From positions 1 through 64,000 of the forward strand of contig JASBRV010000041.1 in the NCBI GenBank assembly GCA_030149295.1: 64,000 nt of DNA, read 5' to 3'. Below, piece after piece: positions 18,425 through 26,784 of this stretch (its first letter is position 1; each line of letters starts with the position of its first letter). This DNA is from Bacteriovoracales bacterium (GTDB taxonomy: Bacteria > Bdellovibrionota > Bacteriovoracia > Bacteriovoracales > Bacteriovoracaceae). The translations under genes were made by a program, and so were the position numbers. Under the pieces are notes generated by a model. The model searched no databases. It saw only the letters and a program-made list of their open reading frames with translations, and was not told where the DNA came from.

Positions 18425-19465
18425 ATGTTGATTAGACTGGACCTCAATAAATCAACCCTCTCTTCATGGCTCATGGTGCTATTTACCGCGATCCTCTTTC
18501 TGACAGGTTTTTATACCGACTTCTTTCAAGCGCCAACGAAAATTAACCCGGAGATGAGCCAGTACCGCTCCCTCTTCCGTCCTGGCCAAATCCTCGGAGT
18601 GAGAGAAGTTATTCTCAAAAATAATTTAGGCACATTTCATTTTGGTCGCGCTGCCACTGATCCTAACACTCCATGGACCATGATTTCTCCGCGCCAATTA
18701 CCTGCCAACTCTAACCTACTCAAAAATATTCTCAGTGATCTCAACAAAGTACAAATAAGAAGTGTGCACCAAAATGACCCCATCAATATCGCCAATTATT
18801 CATTAGATTCAACATCGCTGCAAATCACTCTTATCGATAGTAACCAAAAAGAAAGTACTCTTAAGTTTGGTCTTATCAATCCCCTAGATAATTCCACCTA
18901 TGTTAGTCTGAGTGACCAGGATGCCATCTACCATATTGATAATATCACAACGACTTTGAACACTCTTGACCTCGCTAATTTCGTGAACACCCGCATCTTC
19001 TCTTTTGATCCACAAAAGGTTTCTAAAATCACAATCTATCGTGGCCTTAAAGAGGACAAGAAAGTGAACTTCCTTATTGAAAAAAAAGAGATTAATTGGT
19101 TTGGCCAAGGTGACAGAAGACTTAATACGGAAGCCGTACAACAATACCTCTCTCAACTCACAGAACTCAAAAGCTCACTGATCCTAGATGAAATTACAGA
19201 AGACTTACAAAAAGGCATTGATGAATACTTAACAAAGCCTGCTTTTGAAATGATTGTGGAAACTGAGGCAGGTGCTGAGTATTCTTTCTTACTCTCCGGT
19301 CTTGTTCGTAAGCTTCCAGGAATTAAGCTTGAGAAATATCAAAACTTTATCATTCAGCCATCAAATAGAAAATTTCCTTATGTCCTTTCCCGCAAGATGC
19401 TTGAAACCTTTCAAAAGTCTGAGAGGGGGTTAAGAGGCTTTCCCGTTAAGAAACTTTTTTATTAG
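18425..19465 (+). CDS. DUF4340-like membrane-anchored protein
   Basis: This 346-aa protein has one N-terminal transmembrane helix (about 14-33) and a beta-rich extracytoplasmic region with two repeats of the DUF4340 kind (YSLDSTSLQITLIDSNQKESTLKFG; VSLSDQDAIYHID). DUF4340 proteins often accompany GldG-type ABC or gliding systems, but no such gene is here. The start has an AAGGAA ribosome site. The 3' end overlaps the convergent HD-GYP gene by 20 bp. The function is not established. Confidence 0.6.
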   Translation: MLIRLDLNKSTLSSWLMVLFTAILFLTGFYTDFFQAPTKINPEMSQYRSLFRPGQILGVREVILKNNLGTFHFGRAATDPNTPWTMISPRQLPANSNLLKNILSDLNKVQIRSVHQNDPINIANYSLDSTSLQITLIDSNQKESTLKFGLINPLDNSTYVSLSDQDAIYHIDNITTTLNTLDLANFVNTRIFSFDPQKVSKITIYRGLKEDKKVNFLIEKKEINWFGQGDRRLNTEAVQQYLSQLTELKSSLILDEITEDLQKGIDEYLTKPAFEMIVETEAGAEYSFLLSGLVRKLPGIKLEKYQNFIIQPSNRKFPYVLSRKMLETFQKSERGLRGFPVKKLFY

Positions 19466-20900
19466 AAACTAATCTAGAGTTTGAGGGAAGATGATTATCT
19501 TTCATGATTTTATCGGGGTCAACGAAGACTTTGATCAAGCATTCTACGATTCTTGAATTGTACCAAGAAAGTTGTTCTCGCCTACTCAGCAAGACCTTTA
19601 GAGCTTCGACAGGAAGTTTTTCTTCATCTTGAACAATATGAACAAAATTATCTGCCAAGCAAACTATATTACTTAACATCAAGATTTTGGAGCCTCTTTT
19701 ATTAAAGGGAAAACCTGTGCCATCAAAATGCTCATGATGCTGGAGAATAATCTGCTTTACAGAGTTGTTGATAAGCGGGTTTCCATCGATCAGTTCCAGG
19801 CCATATTCAGGATGTTTTTTATATTCTAATAATTGCTCATCATTCATATCGTCCACTTTCATTTTGGCAACATCAGGATCAAGCTTCATTTTCCCGATAT
19901 CATGAAAGAGACATGCCAGGGCCGTGCATTCGATCGTTGTTTTCGATTGCCATTCGAATTGCTTAATAATCGATGTGGAAAAGAGAGTCACCAAATAAGC
20001 ATGGGTGTAAGCATTGGGGTCAAAGTCTGAATAACTTTTAAAAACTTTATGGAGGTCTTCACTCTTTGTAACCAATTCAAATACAGACTCAGCAATCTCT
20101 TTGCCTTGATCAATAATCTGGGGTTTAAGTCCTTCATGAAATGTTTGTTCTAAAAATTTTTCCGAAACATTTTGCAAGAGTTTAACTTTCTTCTGCCCCC
20201 CTACTTTCTCGTTCGCAATCACTTTTTTAGCGAAATAACTATTAAACTTAACAAACTTAAATAAGTCCTTCTTTTCAAAATAAAGATACTCTACGTTTTT
20301 TTCATTCCTATATTTATCGAGTCTTTCTTTGGAAAGAGCATCACCTGCGTGAAGAATTTTAATATAGCGATTACTTCGAAGTTTTATGTAGATATCAAAG
20401 AGTACTGGCTGGCTGGTATAAAACTCATCAATTTTAACTGATGTGAATTTTTCATCACCAAGGTCGACTTCTTCCTCTGGTCCTAAAGATTTTCTTCGAG
20501 GAATAGAAGAAACCATATCTCCAACACTTTGGTGTCCCTCGAGAAGTCCTTTCAAATCATCCATTTCAAAGGGCTTTGCTATGGCCTCAGTGGCTCCCAT
20601 TTTTCTAAGCTTTTCAACACTCAGCTGGTCTTCTTTATCCACTCCCTCCTCTATTTCTGTAATCATGATGACATTTTGTGAGGGATAATTTGATTTAATA
20701 AATTTTAATACCTGAACACCAGAGTGGTTTTGAACGAAGGCATTCATAACTACAGCAAAGAATTTTTCATTGTAGAGAGCAACTTGAGCGTCTTTACCAT
20801 TACTCACCAAAGTCGTTTGGTAGAGGAGCTTTTCAAAGTACTCCTTAGCGGCAAATAGCCACTCTTCGTCTTTATCTACTAATAAAATTTTTAAGGCCAA
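19446..20900 (-). CDS. HD-GYP-like protein with a degenerate receiver domain
   Basis: This 484-aa cytoplasmic protein joins an N-terminal receiver-like domain (about 1-122) to a linker and an HD-GYP-type domain (about 290-440), a class that includes cyclic-di-GMP phosphodiesterases. The receiver keeps the acidic pocket (LLVDKDEEW) and Lys109, but the phosphoacceptor position is Asn53 (FFAVVMNAFVQNHSG), so it should not be phosphorylated normally. The output domain has His333-Asp334 (LFHDIGKMKLDP) and His388-His389, while the GYP motif reads GTGFP (394-398). Activity is possible but not assured. It converges on the DUF4340 gene. Confidence 0.82.
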   Translation of the reverse strand: MALKILLVDKDEEWLFAAKEYFEKLLYQTTLVSNGKDAQVALYNEKFFAVVMNAFVQNHSGVQVLKFIKSNYPSQNVIMITEIEEGVDKEDQLSVEKLRKMGATEAIAKPFEMDDLKGLLEGHQSVGDMVSSIPRRKSLGPEEEVDLGDEKFTSVKIDEFYTSQPVLFDIYIKLRSNRYIKILHAGDALSKERLDKYRNEKNVEYLYFEKKDLFKFVKFNSYFAKKVIANEKVGGQKKVKLLQNVSEKFLEQTFHEGLKPQIIDQGKEIAESVFELVTKSEDLHKVFKSYSDFDPNAYTHAYLVTLFSTSIIKQFEWQSKTTIECTALACLFHDIGKMKLDPDVAKMKVDDMNDEQLLEYKKHPEYGLELIDGNPLINNSVKQIILQHHEHFDGTGFPFNKRGSKILMLSNIVCLADNFVHIVQDEEKLPVEALKVLLSRREQLSWYNSRIVECLIKVFVDPDKIMKDNHLPSNSRLVSNKKVS

Positions 20901-20996
20901 AAAAGCTCTCCCCGACGTTTTTGCTCGTCATTATCTTTTCGGAATATTCAGGGGATAAGTTGAGGCTTTTGGCACCAGTAAGTAGCTGAAATTACA

Positions 20997-21027
20997 AACA
21001 AAAAAGGCCTCCCACAGAGGGAAGCCT
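20997..21027 (-). terminator. Rho-independent terminator after rpmG
   Basis: Read on the minus strand, an AGGCTTCCC / GGGAGGCCT stem (one weak position) is followed by a run of T residues (21004 down to 20997). It lies 28 bases after the rpmG stop. Confidence 0.75.
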
Positions 21028-21055
21028 CATTTAATATTTCTTTAAAGATTAAGTC

Positions 21056-21232
21056 TTACTTAATTTCTTTATGAACTGTGTGACGACGAAGAAAAGGGTT
21101 GTATTTCTTCTTCTCCATACGATCAGGAGTGTTTTTCTTGTTTTTAGTCGTCGTGTAACGAGAAGGTGTTTTACCTAGCTTTCTCGCTTCAGTACATTCC
21201 AAAGTAATAATGACTCTTGGTCCCTTGGCCAT
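21056..21232 (-). CDS. rpmG: 50S ribosomal protein L33
   Basis: This 58-aa protein is L33: [17 protein letters not shown] at the start and [14 protein letters not shown] at the end match the family. I start at the ATG at 21232, with GGAGG six bases upstream; a longer open frame to 21283 adds residues foreign to L33. The zinc-ribbon Cys pairs are mostly absent (a single Cys13), which is the Cys-minus form of L33, while the L31 encoded nearby keeps its zinc cysteines. Confidence 0.95.
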   Translation of the reverse strand: MAKGPRVIITLECTEARKLGKTPSRYTTTKNKKNTPDRMEKKKYNPFLRRHTVHKEIK

Positions 21233-21287
21233 GAGGTGCCTCCACTTAAAATTCACAATTAGCGCCCGTGAGATTACACCCAAGTCA

Positions 21288-21316
21288 TTGCGATGACAAG
21301 GTTTAGTTGATATGTA
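21288..21316 (+). promoter_or_regulatory. Candidate promoter giving a leaderless transcript
   Basis: A TTGCGA box (21288-21293) and TATGTA (21311-21316) are 17 bases apart. The ATG of the small gene at 21323 begins seven bases after the -10 box, where transcription would start, and no ribosome site fits between. Confidence 0.4.
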
Positions 21317-21322
21317 AGTAAA

Positions 21323-21610
21323 ATGGAAATTAAGAACCTCATTAGTGCTGATAACTGGACTTTTACAGGCTTTAAATCCTCGGATTTATTGGCATTTATC
21401 CATCTAGCAGCAGAACCAACTCAAACTAAAGTAAAGCTTGTTTACTGTGTGACTCTCCTCAAAAATAGTGAGGAAGAGGTTTTTCAATTAGAGTTTAATA
21501 ACCTCAATGAGGCGATCGATGCCATCAATGAACGCTATCAGCACTGGGAATTCATCAATCGAGGCCAACGCCTCAGTGATGGAGGCTGCGGTAGCTGCAG
21601 CGCCCACTGA
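21323..21610 (+). CDS. Small conserved-looking protein with a Cys-rich tail
   Basis: This 95-aa protein of unknown function has a compact alpha/beta composition. Its C-terminal tail [10 protein letters not shown] carries two Cys and a His that could bind metal or form a disulfide. No signal peptide is seen. It is divergent from rpmG and precedes rpmE. The ATG follows a possible -10 box by only six bases, so the mRNA may be leaderless. Confidence 0.55.
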   Translation: MEIKNLISADNWTFTGFKSSDLLAFIHLAAEPTQTKVKLVYCVTLLKNSEEEVFQLEFNNLNEAIDAINERYQHWEFINRGQRLSDGGCGSCSAH

Positions 21611-21738
21611 GCAAAGAAGTTGTAAAAGTGATAAAGCCTGTATTGACAACAACAGTCATTTTAGGCCAATATAGCCGCTCTTTTAGTGAATATAACCTGT
21701 CATTGTATTAAGCAATGACCAAAATAAAGGTCCAAAAT

Positions 21739-21960
21739 ATGAAAGCTGGAATTCATCCTGAGTACAACGAAGTAACAATCAACTGTGTCTGTGGTGCTGA
21801 ATACAAAACTCGCTCTACTGCAGCTCTTGCAAAAATTGATATTTGTGGTGCTTGTCACCCTTTTTACACTGGTAAGCAAAAAATTCTCGATACCGAGGGT
21901 CGAATTGAAAAATTTAGAAAGAAATTCGGTTCACGTTACGCTAACATGAAAAAGAAATAA
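21739..21960 (+). CDS. rpmE: 50S ribosomal protein L31
   Basis: This 73-aa protein is L31 of the zinc-binding type: Cys14 and Cys16 ([12 protein letters not shown]) and the [13 protein letters not shown] block, which holds the second Cys pair, are intact. I start at the ATG at 21739, which has AAAGG eight bases upstream and gives the family N-terminus MKAGIHPEY; an ATG at 21715 has no ribosome site and adds eight foreign residues. Confidence 0.96.
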   Translation: MKAGIHPEYNEVTINCVCGAEYKTRSTAALAKIDICGACHPFYTGKQKILDTEGRIEKFRKKFGSRYANMKKK

Positions 21961-21967
21961 AAAATCA

Positions 21968-21994
21968 AAGCCTCCCATAGGGAGGCTTTTTTTT
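21968..21994 (+). terminator. Rho-independent terminator after rpmE
   Basis: A perfect 9-bp stem (AAGCCTCCC / GGGAGGCTT) with a 3-base loop is followed by eight T residues, immediately downstream of the rpmE stop. Its stem sequence is nearly the same as that of the rpmG terminator. Confidence 0.9.
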
Positions 21995-22023
21995 GGGCAA
22001 AAAAAGATTTTCAGGATTGAGAA

Positions 22024-23199
22024 ATGTACGTTGTCGGCAAGGAAGAAATAAAAGCCATCGAAGAAGTTGTCCTCTCCAAAAAATATTTTCGTTACCTTGG
22101 AGCCAATCAAGAAAGTATTACCAATGCTTGTGAAAAGGACTGGAATCACTATCTTCACTCATCATTTTCTCTTTTAACGACTTCAGGTACCAATGCCCTT
22201 GTGGTAGGAATGGCAGCTTTTGGCATCGGTCCTGGTGATGAAATCATTATCCCTTCTTATACTTTTGTCGCTACGGCTAGTGCCATAATGCAAGTGGGGG
22301 CTATCCCCATCATCGCAAATATTGACGAGACTCTCACTCTAGATCTCGAAGATGTTAAAGAAAAAATCTCACCAAAAACCAAAGCAATTGTTGCCGTTCA
22401 TATGGATGGACTTATCTGCGATCTCGATGGCCTTAAACAGCTTTGTGAAGAAAAGCAAATTCTCCTAGTTGAGGATGCAGCTCAAGCTTGCGGTGGAACC
22501 TATAAGGGAGACTTTGTTGGCACAATTGGCGCCTTTGGTGGTTTCAGTTTCAATGTCGACAAAGTTATTAGCTGTGGAGAAGGCGGCCTTCTTGTTATTA
22601 AAGATAAGAAATACGAAAAGCAATTTCTCCAATCCCTCGTCACTCACGATACCGCTTGCCAGTATGGTCAAACCTTAAAAGAAAAATTAAGTGACCTTCC
22701 CTCTTTCTTTGGTTTGTCCACTCGTCTCAACAATATTAATGCAGCGATGCTCAAAGTACAACTTGAAAGACTTCCTCATATTTTGAGAGAACTGCGAAAG
22801 ACAAAAAAGGAATTGGTCCAATATGCTAAAGACTGTGGTCATGAGGTCCTTTTAGGCCATGATCTGGAAGGTGATATAGGAACAGTCCTTCACCTCAAGG
22901 CATCTGATCCCTTAGCGGCGATTGATTTTAGCAAAAAAATTATTGATCTTGGTATTAAAGCAGGCCCTCCCTTTCTTCGTCCTGCCCATGCTTGCTGGCA
23001 ATGGTTTGAGGCCATGGAAAAAGATCATTATTATGTCAAAGGTCTTAATCCTTACAGACTCACAGACAAGGACTACTCCTATAAAAAACAGGATTTCCTC
23101 CCTACCGTAAAAGTTTTAAGCGAAACGATTCGAGTCGAATTGAACTTCCTCGAAAATAAGAACCTAAAAGAGCAATTCAAGGCAATTTTAAAGGGTTAA
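22024..23199 (+). CDS. DegT/DnrJ/EryC1/StrS-family PLP aminotransferase
   Basis: This 391-aa fold-type I, PLP-dependent enzyme belongs to the sugar aminotransferase family. The opening GTNALVVGMAAFGIGPGDEII and the SYTFVATASAIMQVGAIPI block are typical. LVEDAAQACGGTYKG holds the PLP-ring Asp, and SFNVDKVISCGEGG carries the lysine expected to form the Schiff base. These enzymes make amino sugars for surface polysaccharides or natural products. The neighbouring dehydrogenase is convergent (4-bp overlap) rather than in the same operon, so no pathway partner is fixed. Confidence 0.88.
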   Translation: MYVVGKEEIKAIEEVVLSKKYFRYLGANQESITNACEKDWNHYLHSSFSLLTTSGTNALVVGMAAFGIGPGDEIIIPSYTFVATASAIMQVGAIPIIANIDETLTLDLEDVKEKISPKTKAIVAVHMDGLICDLDGLKQLCEEKQILLVEDAAQACGGTYKGDFVGTIGAFGGFSFNVDKVISCGEGGLLVIKDKKYEKQFLQSLVTHDTACQYGQTLKEKLSDLPSFFGLSTRLNNINAAMLKVQLERLPHILRELRKTKKELVQYAKDCGHEVLLGHDLEGDIGTVLHLKASDPLAAIDFSKKIIDLGIKAGPPFLRPAHACWQWFEAMEKDHYYVKGLNPYRLTDKDYSYKKQDFLPTVKVLSETIRVELNFLENKNLKEQFKAILKG

Positions 23200-24224
23200 T
23201 TTTGAGCCTGATCTTGATTGAGCAGAATACAACATTTAATATGCTCCCTTGTCTTGGCCGCCTCAAAAGCAAGATTGATATCCTCTAGAGAAAAAAACTT
23301 TTGCCACTCATTGGGAATCTTATCAAGTCTCTTTTCCCAAAAGCTCAAAGACTCACGATAGTCTTTATGCTGATGATTTGCTACCCAACTTAAGGCAATG
23401 CTAAAATCTGAATAATCCTTTTCTCTGATCATGGCGTCTTGATATTTACCGACGATAACAACTTTTCCATGATGTTTAACAAATTTGGGGACAACCTGGA
23501 GCGCCCCCTTTCCGTAACTATCCCCGGTGCAATCGATGGCCAAATCAAAGGAGCGAAAGTGGTTGGCCTCAACCAAAGCTTTTGAAAAATGAAGAGTTGA
23601 AAAATTCATTTTCTTTGCCATCTCCAATCTCTTTTCGTGAAGCTCAACGATAGTCACCTCATGACCTCTTTCGCGAAAAGAAAGAGCTGCTGAAAGACCT
23701 ACAGCACCTGCTCCAAAAACTACGACAGAATCTTTTTCTGCTAAGCCAATACGCTTTGCCTGAAAGTAAGCACAGTCACCAATGAAAGAGACTTCTAGAA
23801 GAGAGAGTTTTTTGAGATGATCTGTCTTTTTGTAGGAAAGTTTTAAAAGATCATCTTCTCTTAAAATGAGGGAGTCACAAAAAAGTGTTGGCGCTCCTCT
23901 CCCTCCAAGGAGAAGTCGCCTCGTGCAACTTGAAAAGTCTCCCTTTAGGCAATGGTCACACTCGCCACATGAAATATGGGCCACAGAGGTGACAATATCA
24001 CCCTGAGAAAACTGAGTTGATTGACTATTTTTCACCACCCCTACCCACTCATGTCCCAGAGGCGGCTCTTCGACATTGTGGACTAGACGATTTACATCAG
24101 AGCCACAAATGCCCACAGAGCGAGGTTCAATTTCAACCTCCCCTTTCTCTAGAGGGTCTTTCTGATCAATTGTCTCTTTCGAGAATTTCTGAGTCTTTTC
24201 GTTGAAAACGTATCGCCAGGCCAT
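23196..24224 (-). CDS. Zinc-dependent medium-chain alcohol/polyol dehydrogenase
   Basis: This 342-aa MDR dehydrogenase has the catalytic zinc motif GICGSDVNR (Cys near 39) and GHEWVGVV with its His-Glu pair. It also has a structural-zinc lobe, CGECDHCLKGDFSSC (four Cys), and a Rossmann turn VVFGAGAVGLSAA near residue 169. The family includes threonine, sorbitol and glucose dehydrogenases; the substrate is not clear. The ATG lies six bases after a TATAAT box, and the sequence TATAATAGTCC before the ATG is shared with the gene at 11412. Confidence 0.85.
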   Translation of the reverse strand: MAWRYVFNEKTQKFSKETIDQKDPLEKGEVEIEPRSVGICGSDVNRLVHNVEEPPLGHEWVGVVKNSQSTQFSQGDIVTSVAHISCGECDHCLKGDFSSCTRRLLLGGRGAPTLFCDSLILREDDLLKLSYKKTDHLKKLSLLEVSFIGDCAYFQAKRIGLAEKDSVVVFGAGAVGLSAALSFRERGHEVTIVELHEKRLEMAKKMNFSTLHFSKALVEANHFRSFDLAIDCTGDSYGKGALQVVPKFVKHHGKVVIVGKYQDAMIREKDYSDFSIALSWVANHQHKDYRESLSFWEKRLDKIPNEWQKFFSLEDINLAFEAAKTREHIKCCILLNQDQAQN

Positions 24225-24230
24225 AGGACT

Positions 24231-24236
24231 ATTATA
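24231..24236 (-). promoter_or_regulatory. TATAAT box six bases from the dehydrogenase ATG
   Basis: A consensus -10 hexamer on the minus strand ends six bases before the ATG at 24224. No ribosome site lies between. No good -35 box was seen, so activation may be needed. Confidence 0.45.
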
Positions 24237-24256
24237 TAAGCGATAGGAGGTGCTGA

Positions 24257-24730
24257 CTATAAGATCTTTTCAAGCTCTCGCTTGAGGCGCTTAATTTCCT
24301 GCTCTTGTTTACGAATGGTCTCCTTTAAGACCTTTTCGTTAAGGACTTGCTCAGTAATATCCTTATTGATGCCACAAAAATAGATGAGATTATTATTGCC
24401 ATCAAAGATAGGGCTAATATGGAGTTCGTTCCAAAAGGGGGTCCCATCTTTTTTATAGTTGAGAATTCTCACTTCTGTATGCACAGCACTTTCAAGGCCT
24501 AGACGAATTTTGCTCACTGTCTTTTCGTCAGTGTCTGGACCTTGGAGAAAACGACAATTTTTTCCAATACAATCTTCAAGATCATAGCCTGTTTGGTTAA
24601 GAAATTTTGAATTAACATATATTAAGGGATTATCCGCTTTGCTCGGATCACTAATGGCAATGCCTACTCCAGTGCTTCCCATAATTTTATGTAGTAATTC
24701 TTGTGGTATTTTTCCAAGTACTTTATTCAT
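24257..24730 (-). CDS. Short LOV-domain blue-light photoreceptor with coiled-coil tail
   Basis: This 157-aa cytoplasmic protein is a single LOV (PAS) domain. The flavin-adduct motif GKNCRFLQ holds Cys59, the residue that bonds FMN on blue-light excitation. The later strands NYKKDGTPFWNELHISPIFD and IYFCGINKDIT match LOV. The tail (about 122-157) is a charged coiled coil that could dimerise or pass the signal on. There is no kinase or output domain, so it must signal through a partner. The divergent Hpt-receiver gene, 64 bp away, is the obvious candidate. An ordinary PAS sensor is possible, but the Cys motif argues for LOV. Confidence 0.82.
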   Translation of the reverse strand: MNKVLGKIPQELLHKIMGSTGVGIAISDPSKADNPLIYVNSKFLNQTGYDLEDCIGKNCRFLQGPDTDEKTVSKIRLGLESAVHTEVRILNYKKDGTPFWNELHISPIFDGNNNLIYFCGINKDITEQVLNEKVLKETIRKQEQEIKRLKRELEKIL

Positions 24731-24794
24731 AAAATTCTCTTCGACAATAAATGATTTGTCTTTAGAAGATTATTTTCCTTGTCGAAGAGATTTC

Positions 24795-25742
24795 ATGAAT
24801 TTTGATGACGTTGATTCTGATAGTTTAGTCGAACTTGTAGAAATTTGTGAAGACACAGAAAACATTATTTTAAAACTAGAAAAAGGTTTTAACTCTGAGC
24901 TTTTTAAAGCGATTAAAAGAAATCTTCATAATCTTAAAGGCACTTGTGGCATGTTTGACTTTGATGCTCTTGCCAAGATTTGTCATGATACAGAAACTTA
25001 TCTTGAAAGATATGGAGAAAGGGAGCTGAACTCAGAGACAACAGACTTTCTCCTTAGCGTTGTGGTTCATATAATTCAATGTCTATCAGAGCAAGATGGA
25101 TCTTACCTAGAAAAGATCCCTCATCCTCCTACACTTGAAGGGCTCTCTGAACCTCTCCCCCCAAAGTCTCAAAGTTCTGAGCTAGAAGGAAAAGTTCAAG
25201 TTAAGACCAATAAAGAGGCCTTCTACAAAAACCAGCTCGATTTAGATGGTCTCAACATTTATCATCTTGATGATGATCCTGCTCTTTTAGAAATCTTCAA
25301 GTTTGAAGTTGAAGAGATTGGCCCCATCGTAAGTTCTTTCCAAAAAGTTTCTGAACTGAGAGAGGGCCTTTTACAAAGTGGTTTACCCGATCTCATCGTT
25401 ATTGATAACAAATTAGCTAATGGAGAAAATGGAATAGAAACAATTAAGAGTTTAGAAAGCTTAATTCCCAGTATTCCTAAAATACTTTATTCAGCCTATC
25501 TCTCCAACGAAATTATTTTAGAAGCCCTTGCGAAGGGTGCCTATGCCGTTCTTCAAAAGCCACTAGAAATAGAAATTTTAAAATTTCACTTAATTAAAAT
25601 TAAACGCAAAATCTATCGAGAAAAATATCTCCATGAAGTTCACAATTTCCTGGCCGAAATAAATGATCGTGGTGAAGACCCAAGCTTTGAAAAGGTAGAA
25701 ATTGTCAAAAAAGCGAGAAAGCTTCTTACTCAGTTCAAATAG
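24795..25742 (+). CDS. Hpt domain-receiver domain phosphorelay protein
   Basis: This 315-aa cytoplasmic protein has an N-terminal Hpt domain with His45 in NLHNLKGTCGMF (the HxxKGxxG motif). A Pro/Ser-rich linker (about 108-145) leads to a receiver with the acidic pocket HLDDDP, phosphoacceptor Asp204 (LIVIDNKLANGENG) and a Lys in LQKPLE. No kinase or DNA-binding part is present. I start at the ATG at 24795 because upstream codons run into the divergent LOV gene. It probably relays phosphate from a kinase encoded elsewhere, and its LOV neighbour suggests a light input. Confidence 0.8.
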   Translation: MNFDDVDSDSLVELVEICEDTENIILKLEKGFNSELFKAIKRNLHNLKGTCGMFDFDALAKICHDTETYLERYGERELNSETTDFLLSVVVHIIQCLSEQDGSYLEKIPHPPTLEGLSEPLPPKSQSSELEGKVQVKTNKEAFYKNQLDLDGLNIYHLDDDPALLEIFKFEVEEIGPIVSSFQKVSELREGLLQSGLPDLIVIDNKLANGENGIETIKSLESLIPSIPKILYSAYLSNEIILEALAKGAYAVLQKPLEIEILKFHLIKIKRKIYREKYLHEVHNFLAEINDRGEDPSFEKVEIVKKARKLLTQFK

Positions 25743-26722
25743 AGAGAGACACGAAGGGATTCTTTTAATTCTTTTATCACTTCATAATCAAAGTTAGTCC
25801 CTACGCAGAACTTTTTCATTAATTTCTGCTCACTCTTTGACAAAGACTTCTTTGGGATCTCAAATATTTTTAATTCCTGATTACCCTCAATTTCACGACA
25901 AACTTCCCAAGTGAAAGCATGCTTACTCTCGCCCATATAGCGAACAAAACGATGCGCAGGAGATTGAAAAGAACTCTTAGAATAGAAGTGACCAATAAAG
26001 GGCATGGCCTTGCGATCAATACTTGCTAATTGACCAAGTTTTTCTACCTCAGGGCAATGAGTACCTCGCCAGACTTGATGACACCAATCTTCCTCACCGT
26101 TTTTGACTCTTTCAAAAACAGGACACGTTAGCTCAAGGGAAGGACAGGGATAAGCACAACCATATCCACTCTCTTTTATGTGGGAGCGAAGCTCCATAAG
26201 AATATCAAAAACAGTAGGGACTCCTGGCTCTAAAAAAAGTAAATGATCTGGAGCCAGTTTTTTAAGGACCTTTAAGATGTCCCCGACTCCCATCTCATTA
26301 CAAGAGTTGCCAAAGATGACCAGGCGTTCTCGACTTGATCGAGGAATATCCAAATGATCTACTAGATGAATTTTTTTCTTTAAGTGAGGATAGAGTCCAT
26401 GAGTTAGTTTCTCTGCTTGCTTAAGCATCATCGGATCTTTATCTATGCCCCAGAGATGACCACAATTTTCTCCTCCAAAAGACTCAAGATAGCTAATGAG
26501 GTATGTGCCAGGGCCAGTGCCAAAATCGATGACTTCACAATGACCTAGTTTTTCCTTAAGAGTTGGATCAATCTGATCAAGGAGAAAATGAAATTTCGCT
26601 CCATTCGTAGGCAGATAAAAACTCGCGTAGGCACTAACCTCGTCTTTATCCCAGACAACAGTCTCCAGGCCTTCCCGACGGGTAGTGTAAAGAGATTTAA
26701 TCTTCTCCAACAAAGAAGCCAC
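25730..26722 (-). CDS. Rsm22-like methyltransferase (small ribosomal subunit family)
   Basis: This 330-aa SAM-dependent methyltransferase has motif I VIDFGTGPGTYLISYLES near residue 65. The later strand LLFLEPGVPTVFDILMELR and the Cys cluster GYGCAYPCPSLELTCPVF, then EDWCHQ, are typical of the Rsm22 family, whose members bind a metal or Fe-S centre and act on ribosome assembly. It is cytoplasmic, and its target is inferred from the family. It lies downstream of gltA on the same strand with a 62-bp gap, and overlaps the Hpt-receiver gene end by 13 bp. Confidence 0.75.
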   Translation of the reverse strand: MASLLEKIKSLYTTRREGLETVVWDKDEVSAYASFYLPTNGAKFHFLLDQIDPTLKEKLGHCEVIDFGTGPGTYLISYLESFGGENCGHLWGIDKDPMMLKQAEKLTHGLYPHLKKKIHLVDHLDIPRSSRERLVIFGNSCNEMGVGDILKVLKKLAPDHLLFLEPGVPTVFDILMELRSHIKESGYGCAYPCPSLELTCPVFERVKNGEEDWCHQVWRGTHCPEVEKLGQLASIDRKAMPFIGHFYSKSSFQSPAHRFVRYMGESKHAFTWEVCREIEGNQELKIFEIPKKSLSKSEQKLMKKFCVGTNFDYEVIKELKESLRVSLYLN

Positions 26723-26784
26723 CTTCCGCTCCTCTAGATGAGGGCTAAGAAGGTGGCCTTTAATTTTTTGATAAGAGTTTTGGT

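Noticed and set aside
21643-21716. TTGACA at 21643 as the -35 box of rpmE
   Set aside because: No -10 hexamer stands at 16 to 18 bases; the nearest AT-rich matches are at 20 or more.
24639-24794. N-terminal extension of the Hpt-receiver protein
   Set aside because: These codons overlap the divergent LOV gene on the other strand and lack a ribosome site; the domain begins after the ATG at 24795.
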